NCBI GenBank assembly: GCA_015478945.1
Contig: JABUQX010014795.1
Location: forward strand, 32,501 to 96,500
DNA from: Trachelipus rathkii
Taxonomy: Eukaryota; Arthropoda; Malacostraca; Isopoda; Trachelipodidae
Direction: 5' to 3'
DNA length: 64,000 bases
Shown: positions 35,823 through 46,337 of the stretch, piece by piece
Position numbering within the stretch: position 1 is the first letter of the stretch
Layout of the letters: every line of letters begins with the position of its first letter
Program-made: the position numbers and the translations under genes
Notes under the pieces: model-generated
Told to the model about the DNA's origin: nothing
Seen by the model: only the letters and a program-made list of their open reading frames with translations
Databases searched by the model: none

Positions 35823-37514
35823 TGTAGAGAAAATCTCTAGCCTCCGCTTTTCTATTCATTTATTACAGAATCTCTAATTTTTCGGTTTTTGCATGATGAT
35901 CAACAACTATAGTAAAGCGAGAAAATATTAAGGTTCATTCCAAAAATAACGTAAGCAAAAGATACATAGGTAAATGGTAAACTTTATGAATGTAATAGTA
36001 TAAATCTAAAATATTTCATTTTTTTATAGTTCTCTTCGATTGAGCCCAAGTTGCTCCTCCATATATTTTACTGACTTTATGAAACTTCATTATATGGTCT
36101 TTCACGGTATGTTGTGTACAATTAAATTTATAATTCAATAATTAAAATATCTATATATGAGATTAAAATTTTAATGATTAAAATTTTAATAAGAAAGTAT
36201 CTATAGTTTAGCCATTTAAAAATTTTATAGGTCAATTACTTTTTCCACCCACTTACTACGACGATTCTTTTTTGGCCTCTAGGAAATCTAGGGGTATGTG
36301 AAAATATGTTAATTTTTATTATTGAATAATAAAATGAAAACTACAAAAATCATAGCTTTAAACGATAAATTTTCTATTTAGTGTTTAATATTTCTAGGTC
36401 ATCTAGTTGCAGACTTGTTTTATCTAGTTACGGATTTATTTGAGCTGGTTACGAATTTGTTTTAGCTGGTTTATGACTTACCACTTTACCTTGGAAAACA
36501 CTAACTCTAAATGAGTTTATGAACAATTTTAAAGAAAATGACAATTTTTTATATGTGAAAGAAACTATTTAAGAAATATTTACTTTTAAAAGAGACAATT
36601 AGCAAAACCAGTAGGTGAAAAACTATTGAACAGTAACTATCCTGGTTTATTGTTGTGCAGTGTTTATTTAAAGAAAATAAAACAATAAAAACTAAGTGTT
36701 ATTATTAGTGACACTTTCATTGTAAACAGAAACATGACTGTGATGTATATACAATTACGAAATTAACATTATAAGTGCTATTTTATCAATACTACTGTAT
36801 ATATCTTATGGATAGAAAGGATATTCTATATTTATAAAATATGTTATAGTAAAATTATTCGTTAGTTATTTTTTTTCATTTTATTATATATTAGGGGAGA
36901 TTATTTGGGAAATTTTGGAACGATTGACAGTGCACTGAAATACAAGTTGTTAGGGGATTATCTTGATTTACAATTATATTACTTTAATATTGTATGAATG
37001 CAGAAAGTCATATAGGGTTATATTTTTCTAGATTAAATAATATTAAAAATCCTTTATTATCATTTTTACATCCCCAAAAAGCATCTGGTTAATTATTTTA
37101 AATATTCAAGGCAAATAACTCTAAATTATAATTGAGGTAAATATTTTAATGAAGCTTTTATTATCCATTTCTCGTTGCTTGCTTCGCGGTAACTAATCTC
37201 ATTTTTATTTTTTTTGCATATACCTTGTGGCTTCATATATCCTGCATGAGAATAAATCAATCATCTCAATCCCGTTTCCTTGGTGTGTGCGAATAAAAGT
37301 TGCTTCATTCATTAGTGAAATGGAGTATGGGGCCCAGCGGGCCGCTTTGTTTTGCTCTGCTCTGCATGATTCTTTTTCTACGTAAGTTAAGCTTCACTAT
37401 TTCACTATTACAATTATTTATTTTCTAATTATTAATTATTATTTCTCCATCCATTCATTATATGCTCTGTTGCCATTGCTGGTGTTCTTGAGTCACCCCA
37501 GACTTTTTTGAACA
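35823..37514 (+). repeat. LTR 2
   Basis: Starts TGTAGAGAAAATCTCTAG and ends GAACA, followed by TTGGTATTGGTGTGCAGAGC. It contains a 17-bp internal duplication near 36163-36190 absent in LTR 1. Confidence 0.75.
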
Positions 37515-37655
37515 TTGGTATTGGTGTGCAGAGCTGAAGTTTCTTCTGAAGTGCTACTCTTGCTCACGCACCGTTATACTTATCCAGTGTTCTCTATTGA
37601 ACTTTTGTTTCGACATTCTTCTTCATTCCTCCTATTTTTTATATTTTTTTAAATC

Positions 37656-38774
37656 ATGGCAGAGACTGCACCTTTATCGTCGTCAAATACTCTGTTTAAT
37701 AACACATATCTTTCTGTGACCTCAGTGTCACCACCGATATATTCCACTTGCCCCAATAGGAAGGTGCCTGAAATATCAAATCACCGGCCTTTATTATATT
37801 TGACTACGTCATCAGGAATGAATTCCCCATTTTATTCAATCCCTTATTTTAATTATACTTCTCATCAGCCTCAATTTTCGCCGAAGCCACCACCTGGGTT
37901 CGAACCACCGCAGGTCATTCAATCCCCATCAAATGATCAATGTTATACAAACGAGATGTATAGCCATGCACAAGGTCCAACCCCCACAGCTACTAACAAT
38001 AACAATACTAACATACTGATGCAAGTACTTCAACAAAATCAACAAATATTGCAAGTACTTGCACAGCTGATAAATGCTTTCTTCCTGCTGAAGAGTCAGC
38101 AGGAGATTCTCCCATTCCCATCTACTAACTCTAACACTACTAATATTTGTACTAAAAATGAAGTTTACAGTAAAGAGCATAATACACCACAAAGACCTCC
38201 TCAGTCAACATGGTCTAGAGGTGAGGTTGAGAGCCACCTTAATTGCACTTACTGTAAAAAATCTGGCCATGACATTCGCACCTGCAAATTTCGTCCCTAT
38301 TGTAGGTTTTGTGGAAAACGGGGACATCTACAAGATCAATGCTATGTTAGACAGAATAAATGTCTCCACTGCGAAAGAATAGGCCACATAATTAATAATT
38401 GTCCTCAACGGAAACATAAAGCTCAATTCTATGACAATGACAAATGTCCCATCTGTGAAGGAAATCATTTTGGAATTCAATGTCCCCAATGGATAGCTAC
38501 AAAGACAGCACAATCAACAGAAATGACAAGTGAAAAAGATTCATCGTATAACTTATCTTCAGAATCTACTCCATTACAATCCTCAATCAACGAAAAGAAA
38601 ACATCAACAGAAATTGATAAAGTGGTACTGAATGATCAGACAGAATTGGTCAGTACACAAGAGGGTAATAACTTAGCTGTTATTAAATCTGACACCTCTC
38701 CAACTTTTTACAAGATTATCCACTTCCATCCTCTAATATTACTAACATTTCTAATGCTACTAACCCGAAACTAG
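37656..38774 (+). CDS. Gag-like protein with four zinc knuckles, copy 2
   Basis: Open from ATG 37656 for 372 codons; starts MAETAPLSSSNTLF. A Pro/Asn-rich N-terminal part is followed by a Gln-rich helix (about residues 123-140, LMQVLQQNQQILQVLAQLIN), then four knuckles at about residues 200-290: CTYCKKSGHDIRTC, CRFCGKRGHLQDQC, CLHCERIGHIINNC and CPICEGNHFGIQC. Three are classic CX2CX4HX4C. Gag knuckles bind RNA and package the element. The frame shifts near 38705 and stops at 38774, short of the tail present in copy 1. Shortened protein or sequence error are both possible. Confidence 0.75.
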   Translation: MAETAPLSSSNTLFNNTYLSVTSVSPPIYSTCPNRKVPEISNHRPLLYLTTSSGMNSPFYSIPYFNYTSHQPQFSPKPPPGFEPPQVIQSPSNDQCYTNEMYSHAQGPTPTATNNNNTNILMQVLQQNQQILQVLAQLINAFFLLKSQQEILPFPSTNSNTTNICTKNEVYSKEHNTPQRPPQSTWSRGEVESHLNCTYCKKSGHDIRTCKFRPYCRFCGKRGHLQDQCYVRQNKCLHCERIGHIINNCPQRKHKAQFYDNDKCPICEGNHFGIQCPQWIATKTAQSTEMTSEKDSSYNLSSESTPLQSSINEKKTSTEIDKVVLNDQTELVSTQEGNNLAVIKSDTSPTFYKIIHFHPLILLTFLMLLTRN

Positions 38775-38979
38775 AAACTAAAAGCAGTGATACTTTAAGT
38801 AGCTTAAAGACTCACTGCGATACTAAAATTAATATGATTCGACAAGAACTTCCAACTTCTGGGAAAATCCAAACAGATTCCGAAGTCTATAATTAATATT
38901 CACACAAATGTGTCAAATCTCTCTTCTCATTCTCTCTAATTTCTTCTTCAACGCGTCTGTGTCGTCCCATACAACATTT

Positions 38980-39350
38980 AATTCGAATCTTCTAATATTT
39001 TCTAGCAATTTATACAAGTTAAATCATCTTAATATTGAACATTTATTGGAAAAGTTGATGCATTTAAATTGATTGTAATGCTTTTGTTTTATTCAACTTC
39101 TCTATTACTTTGCAAAATATGTATGGTGATAAAAAGTTGGTAAAGATTGCTTCTGATTTGGCATGTACTACAGAAAATTTTGGTTCAAATTTTCTTTATC
39201 AATGTCAACAAGCAGTCATTTTCATGAAAATTTTGGCCAGCACACACAGCAACAAGAGTTTCACTTGCCGCAATTTTATGCATTTTAACTATCACCATCC
39301 CATCTCACAAGCTAAATGAAATTATTTTTCAAAGCTAACTGAAATTATTT
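38980..39350. other. Replacement segment inside internal copy 2
   Basis: Compared with copy 1, about 350 bp here is unrelated sequence, while homology resumes at 39360 with GACCTCCAATCTC. It may be an insertion coupled to a deletion, or a mis-assembled patch. Confidence 0.5.
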
Positions 39351-39359
39351 GTTAAAAAA

Positions 39360-39720
39360 TAGACCTCCAATCTCTAATAAAGACCCTACAAAAGTTCGAA
39401 AGCCTAATCAGGAGTTGAACGTTCTCACTATGCCCCATATTTCTTTAAATACTATACAATCTAATAATACTAATACTGTATCTCTTCCACATTCGGAGAC
39501 TTCAAACACAAGCGAATCTATGAAAGTATCAGTCACTAATCCTGTTCCTTTAAATATTGTGAAGACTCAAGTGTCATCAATCACTATCAATAAGAAGAGT
39601 CTTAGTGAAGAAAGTGTAAAAATCTTTATAATTCTTCTAATCTCCCTACTTATACTTATCTAAAGCCATTTCATAGAACAAAAGAAGAAAAAGAATTTTC
39701 AAAGATAAAAAAGAGAGAGA
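39360..39720 (+). pseudogene. Gag-like tail, copy 2 remnant
   Basis: Translation matches the copy 1 tail (KDPTKVRKPNQELNVLTMPH), then NP-V-PLNIV, and ends with the same KPFHRTKEEKEFSK region in another frame. It is separated from the knuckle domain by frameshifts and the 38980-39350 segment. Confidence 0.7.
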
Positions 39721-39929
39721 GACGAAAAAAGAGAGGCACGTCTGGTGTTGGGCGGTCGAGGCAAATCTCTTTTATCTTATTGAAATATTTTATAAGTATG
39801 GCGTGTATGTACAGCTTACGTACACAGTCATCCTTTTTTTTTTAAATACTAACCGTGTTGGTTTGAAATCGAAAAACTCAGGAAGGATAATACCACCCTC
39901 GCGCTACAAATCTTTTCGTCACGTTGTGG

Positions 39930-39943
39930 ACGGGTGGGCGGAT
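39930..39943 (+). promoter_or_regulatory. Polypurine tract of LTR element, copy 2
   Basis: ACGGGTGGGCGGAT lies just before LTR 3; it has one C interruption relative to copy 1. Confidence 0.55.
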
Positions 39944-39945
39944 AA

Positions 39946-41732
39946 TGTAGAGAAAATCTCTACCTCCTTTTCTTTATTATATTACATGAATTCTAATTTT
40001 TCTGGTATTTATTGCATGCTGATCAACTACTTTGTCAAGCGAGAAAATATTAGCTCAATTCCCAAAATATACGTAAGCAAAAGATCCATAGGTAAACCTG
40101 GAAATCGTATGAGATGTTATATAGTATAAATTCTAAAATGATTTCATTTTTTATAAGTTCTTCTCGTTGAGCCTCAATTTGCTCCTCCACATATTTTACT
40201 GAACTTTATGAAACTTCATTATATGGTCTTTCACGGTATGTTGTGTACAATAAATTTATAATTCAAAATTTAAAATTTATACTATGAGAATTAACATTTT
40301 AAATAAGAAAGTATCTATATGGTTAGGCCATTTAAAATTTTATAGGTCGAATTTACTTTCCCCACTTACTTACAGATTCTCTTTTTTGGCCTCTAGAAAT
40401 CTACGGGGTTGATGTGAGAATTATGTTAATTTTATATTGAATAAAATAAAGAAAACTTACAAACAAAAATTCATAGCTTTTATAATGATACATACTTATT
40501 TAGTATTAATTCTTCTATGGTCATCTGTATGATTGTTATCTATATTGCGGACCTTTGCTTTTATCGAGTTTACAGGAATTTTATTTGAGCTGGTTACGCA
40601 AATGTTGTTTTAGCTGGTTTATCAGCCTTCACCTACTTTAAACCATTGGAAAAACATCTAAACTCTAAATGAGTTTATGCAAAAACAATTTTAAAGCAAA
40701 TGGACAATTTTTTTTATATGTGAAAGAAACTATTTAAGAAAGAAACTATTTAGAATATTACTTTTAAAAGAGAAGAACACATAAGATTTAAACACATACC
40801 TAAGGCGGTTATTGTTGTGCAGTGTAATTAGTTTAAAGAAAGATGAAAACATATAAAAACTAAGTGTTATTATTAGTGACACTTTCATTGTAAACAGAAA
40901 CATGACTGTGATGTATATACAGTTACGAAATTAACATTATAAGTGCTATTTTATCAATACTACTGTATATATCTTGTGGATAGAAAGGATATTCTATATT
41001 TTTCATAAATATATGTTATATAAAATTATTCGTTAGTCCAATATTTATCTATTATGACTATTAGGGGCCAGGATTATTTGGGGAAAATTTTGGAACGATT
41101 GGACAGTGCACTCCGAAATACAAGTTGTTAGGGATTATCTTGAAAATAAATGTAAATATTACTTCATATTGTATTGAAATTGCGAAAGTCATATAGTGGT
41201 TTATATTTGTTCTTAGATTAAAATAGATATTAAAAATCCTTATTATTATTATTATAATACCTTAAAAGCATCTGGTTAATTATTTTAAATATTTCAAAAT
41301 GAGAGAATATAATTATAATTGAGGTAAATATTTTAATGAAGCTTTTATTATCCATTTTGCGTTGCTTTGCTTCGCGGTGACTAATTCTCATTCTTTTTTA
41401 TTTTTTTGTTGCATATAACGTTGTGGCTTCATTAGTAGTTGCATGAGAATAATCAATCATCTCCAATCCCGTCATCTTCTTTGTGTGGTGCCGAGTGAAT
41501 TGCTTCATTCCTTAGGAAATGGCAGTATGGCCTTTTGGGCCCAGCGGGCCGCTTTGTTTTGCTCTGCTCTGCATGAAATTTTTTTCTACGTAATTAAGCT
41601 TCACTATTGTCACTATTGACATTTAATTTTATTTTCTAAAATTATTAATTAATATTCCTCCATCAAATCATTATAGCTCCCTGTTGCCATATGCTTGGTG
41701 TTCTTGAGTCCCCAGAACTTTGAACCTTTACA
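39946..41732 (+). repeat. LTR 3
   Basis: Starts TGTAGAGAAAATCTCTAC and ends near CTTTACA. It is highly indel-ridden compared with LTR 1 and 2, except for clean stretches such as 40860-40990. It runs into a long TA-rich tract. Confidence 0.7.
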
Positions 41733-41734
41733 AT

Positions 41735-42025
41735 GATTATTATATTATATATATAATATATAATATATATAATATAACTATATATATATATATATTATAT
41801 ATATTATATATATACTTATTTATAAAACATATATATTATTATATATTATATATAATTTTATATTATATGATATATATATATATGTATATATATATATAAT
41901 TATATATATATATATAATAATATATATATATATATAAATAATTATATATAATATATATATATAAGTCTTTAGGTCTATATATATTATATATATATATATA
42001 TTATATATAAATATATAATAATATA

Positions 42026-42056
<31 letters not shown>

Positions 42057-42190
42057 TATATATATTATATTAATATATATATATATAATTATGATTATAA
42101 TATATAATATACTATAAATAATTTTAATATAATATATATTATGTATAGTATAACTATATATATATATATATAGTATATATTAAAAAACGC

Positions 42191-42221
<31 letters not shown>

Positions 42222-42229
42222 TATATATA

Positions 42230-42272
<43 letters not shown>

Positions 42273-42300
42273 ATATAATATAATATAATAAATATATACT
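41735..42300. repeat. Degenerate (TA)n, about 560 bp
   Basis: TA and AATATA runs with many slips and no unique sequence longer than about 20 bp. Confidence 0.95.
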
Positions 42301-42399
42301 TGTTTTACCTTATTACAAACATTGCATACAAATTAGTACAATATACAACAAATTGAATAAATATTCGTCCACTAAGTTTTCTTCAGATTCAGCTTTTCT

Positions 42400-42720
42400 A
42401 AGAAGGTCTACAATCTGAGCAAGGAAATGCTAATGTGGATGAAAAGAAAGTAATGGGAGAATTGTGAAATTTTTCCAGTTAGCAGGGACTTCGGTCTTCA
42501 GGTAGGAAATTTCTGCTTCACTTTCCAACAATGATCTCGTCGCAGCATGGTGGCTTAGTTTTATGTACAGCTATTGCAAGATTATCAAAAGTAGCCTGCT
42601 TCCGAGAATTCTAGACCTTCCTGCCACTTCAGCTGCATGTGAGAGAAGTTCTCAGCACATGCAAATATTCCTTCAAAAAAAAGAAACAGGCTCACAAATG
42701 AACATACAGAAAAACTATTA
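42400..42720 (+). mobile_element. hAT transposase C-terminal relic
   Basis: The + strand reads WWLSF near 42549-42563, then about 80 bp later LDLPATSAACER (42613-42648) and, one frame over, FSTCKYS-like. This is the hAT C-terminal dimerisation signature (L.IPATSA.SERVFS). Upstream residues are scattered by stops. It is not functional. Confidence 0.6.
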
Positions 42721-43247
42721 TTAATGTCATATTAACTGTAATTGACAGAGACGGGTCAAGCCAGAGCCCTCGGTGTCTTTTTTTAAATAATGTAAAAGTT
42801 GGTTAGTAGTTAAACTGTCATAAAATCACATCCTACAACCACATACACTACAGCCAGAGTTCTCAGTCAGGTAGCTCTAGGTTTCTCTGTAAGGGACATT
42901 TGAAGTCTGGTATAAAACCAAATCTACAGGACACATTCTTCCATAGCTTTGAGTCGAGTCTGACTCCCTTCTCTTAACAAAAATATAGCATATGAGTGCT
43001 GAGGAATCAGGATTTATTAATAAGAAGGCCATGATTTGGAAACAGGTCTGAGGATCAGTGCAGCAAGTAGATACAGGAATTTACTTAAGCCTTGATGCGT
43101 ATCTATAGAACATTTACGTAATTTTAGTTAGGCTACATAGCTAGATACTAACTTAAGTACTTAATATATATTCTTTATTTGGTGAGTAAATATACATATA
43201 TGTCATATGTACTCATTCTCTCATATGGATCCATATTTATTTTCCAG

Positions 43248-43285
43248 ATGGTACCTTCTTCAGTTTTAACGAGCCTGATTCAAAG
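43248..43285 (+). CDS. Candidate second exon of the unrecognised gene
   Basis: The acceptor TATTTATTTTCCAG ends at 43247 and the donor GTAAAAG starts at 43286. With one base carried from 30927 it reads NGTFFSFNEPDSK and ends in phase 0. It is only 38 nt, so the evidence is mainly splice sites and phase. Confidence 0.35.
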
Positions 43286-43289
43286 GTAA

Positions 43290-45720
43290 AAGAAGTGTAG
43301 ATTTGAATTAAACTTGGCATATATATTTTTTTTAATTTACTATGTTTTTCTGTGCTTTATTTTGTACATATAACACACACTAAAATCATCAACTTTTGAT
43401 AATTCTTTTATACCTTTTACAATGGGATCAAAAGAGAAAAAAACATTAAGGTAAGAATATATTATTAAAAACAAAACAAAACAAGGAAAATCATTGTTTT
43501 TTTATTCATTCGCATGTCTTATTTTTAATAAAACACACCTTTTTTTTTGTTAATAATAATAATGGTCGTGTTTGTTATTCACTTAGCATCTCTTACCACC
43601 TTACTTGTACCATATACGTTAGTTGTAGAAGCGTTAGACGCATTGGGCCTCTCTCAATCGGACCCTGGATCCAAAGTCCCTAAAAAACCCATAGTGCAGG
43701 ATGGACGGCGTTTGGAGGAAGTATAAAGATAAAGAGATACTCATAAGGAGTGGTAAGATTTACTGATAGGAGCGAAGGTGTGTATTGTAAAGAGAACAGT
43801 GACTAGTGGTGTCATATAGTCTAATGGTGTTCTCGAAGAATTGGTTGGGGCTACGAATCGGAATGTGTGTATGGTGCCTTTAAATTTAGCTTCTCCCAGA
43901 TCGTTGAAATACTAATGATCTCGGCTTCTCCCACACTAAACTCATAAATGAGTAGAGATCCCATGCCATTCAGTGTTCGTTACATTGAAATCTCCCTAAA
44001 TAGACGGACCTCAGTAATTTGAATGAAAAGATTGCGTATTCGACCGAGTAAAGAGAGTAGGTACCTATGAGATTAATGGCATAGACAGCTGGGAGAGAAA
44101 AGGCATGAAAATTCTGGTCGCATTCTTTTTAGAGAACGTTAGCAGAGCACAAGACTATTGGTATGTATGAAGGAAGAAAGGATTTTAAACACGCCGAACT
44201 GGAGCGCAGATTAAAGTGTATGAGAAGAGAATTCGAATCGAGACATGACGACAGATGGTGATGAGACCGTGTTATGATGGAGTGTTAGTCGTTTAGTTAC
44301 GATAGGGCACATACTTCCCACCCTTCAGACGGACAATTATAGAAATTAAGTATAGTTGGATAATATTTTAAAAAGAGCTTTAGAGACTGAATCTAGCCAT
44401 AGTTGGGTCTCAACAGAGCAAAAACTGGTTATAGAGTTAGAGTTGGTATTGCCCAGCAGATGCAGAGTTGAGTGCAAGCACTGATTTTGGTACAGGCGAA
44501 TAGAAAACCCGTGCTTGGGCAAATCGCTATCATACACCACACACAATAATAATATATATTATATATCATATATATATATATATATAAATATACATATATA
44601 CTAATACTATATTATATATAATATATCATATATATATATCTCATATACTAGCAGTATATTAAAAAAACAAAAAGATGAATGATAGTAAAAATTATTTCTT
44701 ACAACAGCGAAGCTAAAATTAAAATTGAAATTATTAAAAAAGTAAGCCCTATTTACAGTAAATATCTAAATTGAAATAATTTCCACGAGTTTTAAAACAC
44801 TCGTGCACTCACACTAACACTCATGAAATTACGTAAAAAAAATAAATAAATAAAAATATGCTATTGAGCAACTAAAAAATGTTTGGATTTATGTGGCTCA
44901 AATATATAAATGGCTATCAATAGGTGATATACAATGTTTACTACTAAGCACCCAGTTGGCAAACGGCTCACAAATCTAATAACAAAGTAAGTAAGAATAA
45001 TAAAGAAATATAACGCTAGTAACTAGCTATACATACTGCACCCAAGTAGATTTATTATATAATCTAGATAGTTTCTCATAAATTTCTTCACCAAAAAGAG
45101 TAATCGGCATATTAACCAATACTGATACCCAAAGTAATGGCCGATACTGCAGATACGATACCAATACTATCGGTACATCCCTAATAATAAGTCAAATAAA
45201 CAACTGAAAAGGACTTTTGTACAATAAAAATGCTAAGAATCTCAAATTTTTACAATGAAAAAATATGCCTATCATTAAACATAGAGTGCTTTTTTGAAGA
45301 TTGATACAGTAATAAAACATACTGACATATTAATAGAATGAAAAATATCCTATCCATGAATAATGAATGTTTACTTTTTTCACTACATAATATAATTATG
45401 AGTATTGATTTGGTATCCATACATGTTAAGTGATATATCGATATATCAATATAAAAATTTTTGGTGTACTCCATGTATGATAAGAGGTATGGTACATCTT
45501 TCATAGTTAATTTTTAGATTTATAGTATTTTTATTATTTAAAAGTGCTTTTCCCAAATTTTTTCTTTATAATTATTTACGGTAATTTATTTCATTACTCT
45601 CAGTTTCTTTAAGAGTAGAAATTGAAAGCATTTCACTGAAACTAAACTTCACCATTATTCTTAATAGCTTGAATAATGGCAATAGGTTGGTGCAAGGCTA
45701 CAGGGAACATGGGGTTGATG
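43290..45720. other. No gene recognised
   Basis: AT-rich with TA runs at 44546-44650. The segment 43640-44340 has more balanced composition and may be a decayed repeat. 45110-45182 ends in TCGGTACATCCCTAA with ATCGG/CCGAT pieces, reminiscent of hAT-type short elements, but I could not define both ends. Confidence 0.4.
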
Positions 45721-45726
45721 AGTGAG

Positions 45727-46337
45727 CTAAATTCCATCACTCGCAGGATCTCCAGGAAGCTCTGCCTTCTTTACTCCATAGCCTGTGGTATGGGGCCTTT
45801 ACTTTTTCAACTCATATTGATATTGACATCAGTATACAAAGTGTATAATTTTATTCATACATTCTAAAATCAAAAATAGTATTGCTTCTGTCCAGTAATG
45901 ACTAGTGTCATTTTGTAATACTGAAAACTGGTTTTTAAATATTGGTAATTCAGTGGCACAGTCTTCTAACTTGGCACTTATTATTAATGAACTCTAGAAA
46001 CCTGAAATGTATTTTTTAATATACAATAAAAAAGAAGTTTTGGAAAAGCAGATAAAATATTACCTTGATAGGAGGAAGGGTTGTACAAAGGATGACAGTC
46101 TCCCCTAACACTTGGCTTCTTCACACACAGAATATGGAGTAGGATTTGCAGAAATATTTCATGGTTTCCCCTTGTCATTTCATTACTTGCTGAACCACTT
46201 GCTAGAGACACCGATCCGAAGAGGCCCATAGTTCCGTTGGTGAAGGATTGACCCCCCTCCACTGAGCCTAATTGGTTTAAGTAGAAATTCCCGGCACACG
46301 TTTCCGGTTTAAGTGCCCCGTTTTTCCACACTTTCAT
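45727..46337 (-). CDS. Weak candidate: two exons of an unrecognised gene
   Basis: The minus strand 46337-46064 is open (NQLGSVEGGQSFTNGTMG, then SASNEMTRGNHEIFLQILLH and PLYNPSSYQ) and ends at a donor GTAATA. A second piece, 45782-45727, has acceptor CCATACCACAG, continues in phase (GYGVKKAELPGDPASDGI) and ends in TAG. Composition is not repetitive. No family match comes to mind; a repeat-derived frame is equally possible. Confidence 0.25.

Larger units (their letters stand above)
31807..41732 (+). mobile_element. Tandem non-autonomous LTR retrotransposon (3 LTRs, 2 internal regions)
   Basis: Order: LTR 31807-33479, internal 33480-35822, LTR 35823-37514, internal 37515-39945, LTR 39946-41732. 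Each LTR opens TGTAG and is preceded (second and third) by a purine tract GACGGGTGGGSGGATAA. Internal regions open with a TGGTAGCAGAGC-type primer-site candidate. Only a Gag-like protein is encoded; no protease, RT, RNase H or integrase motif was seen. Flanks ATAAT and ATGAT may be a degenerate 5-bp target duplication. The shared-LTR tandem form is what LTR-LTR recombination makes. Confidence 0.8.

Noticed and set aside
45676..45867. Plus-strand 63-codon frame
   Set aside because: It has no recognisable domain and competes with a phase-consistent minus-strand reading.
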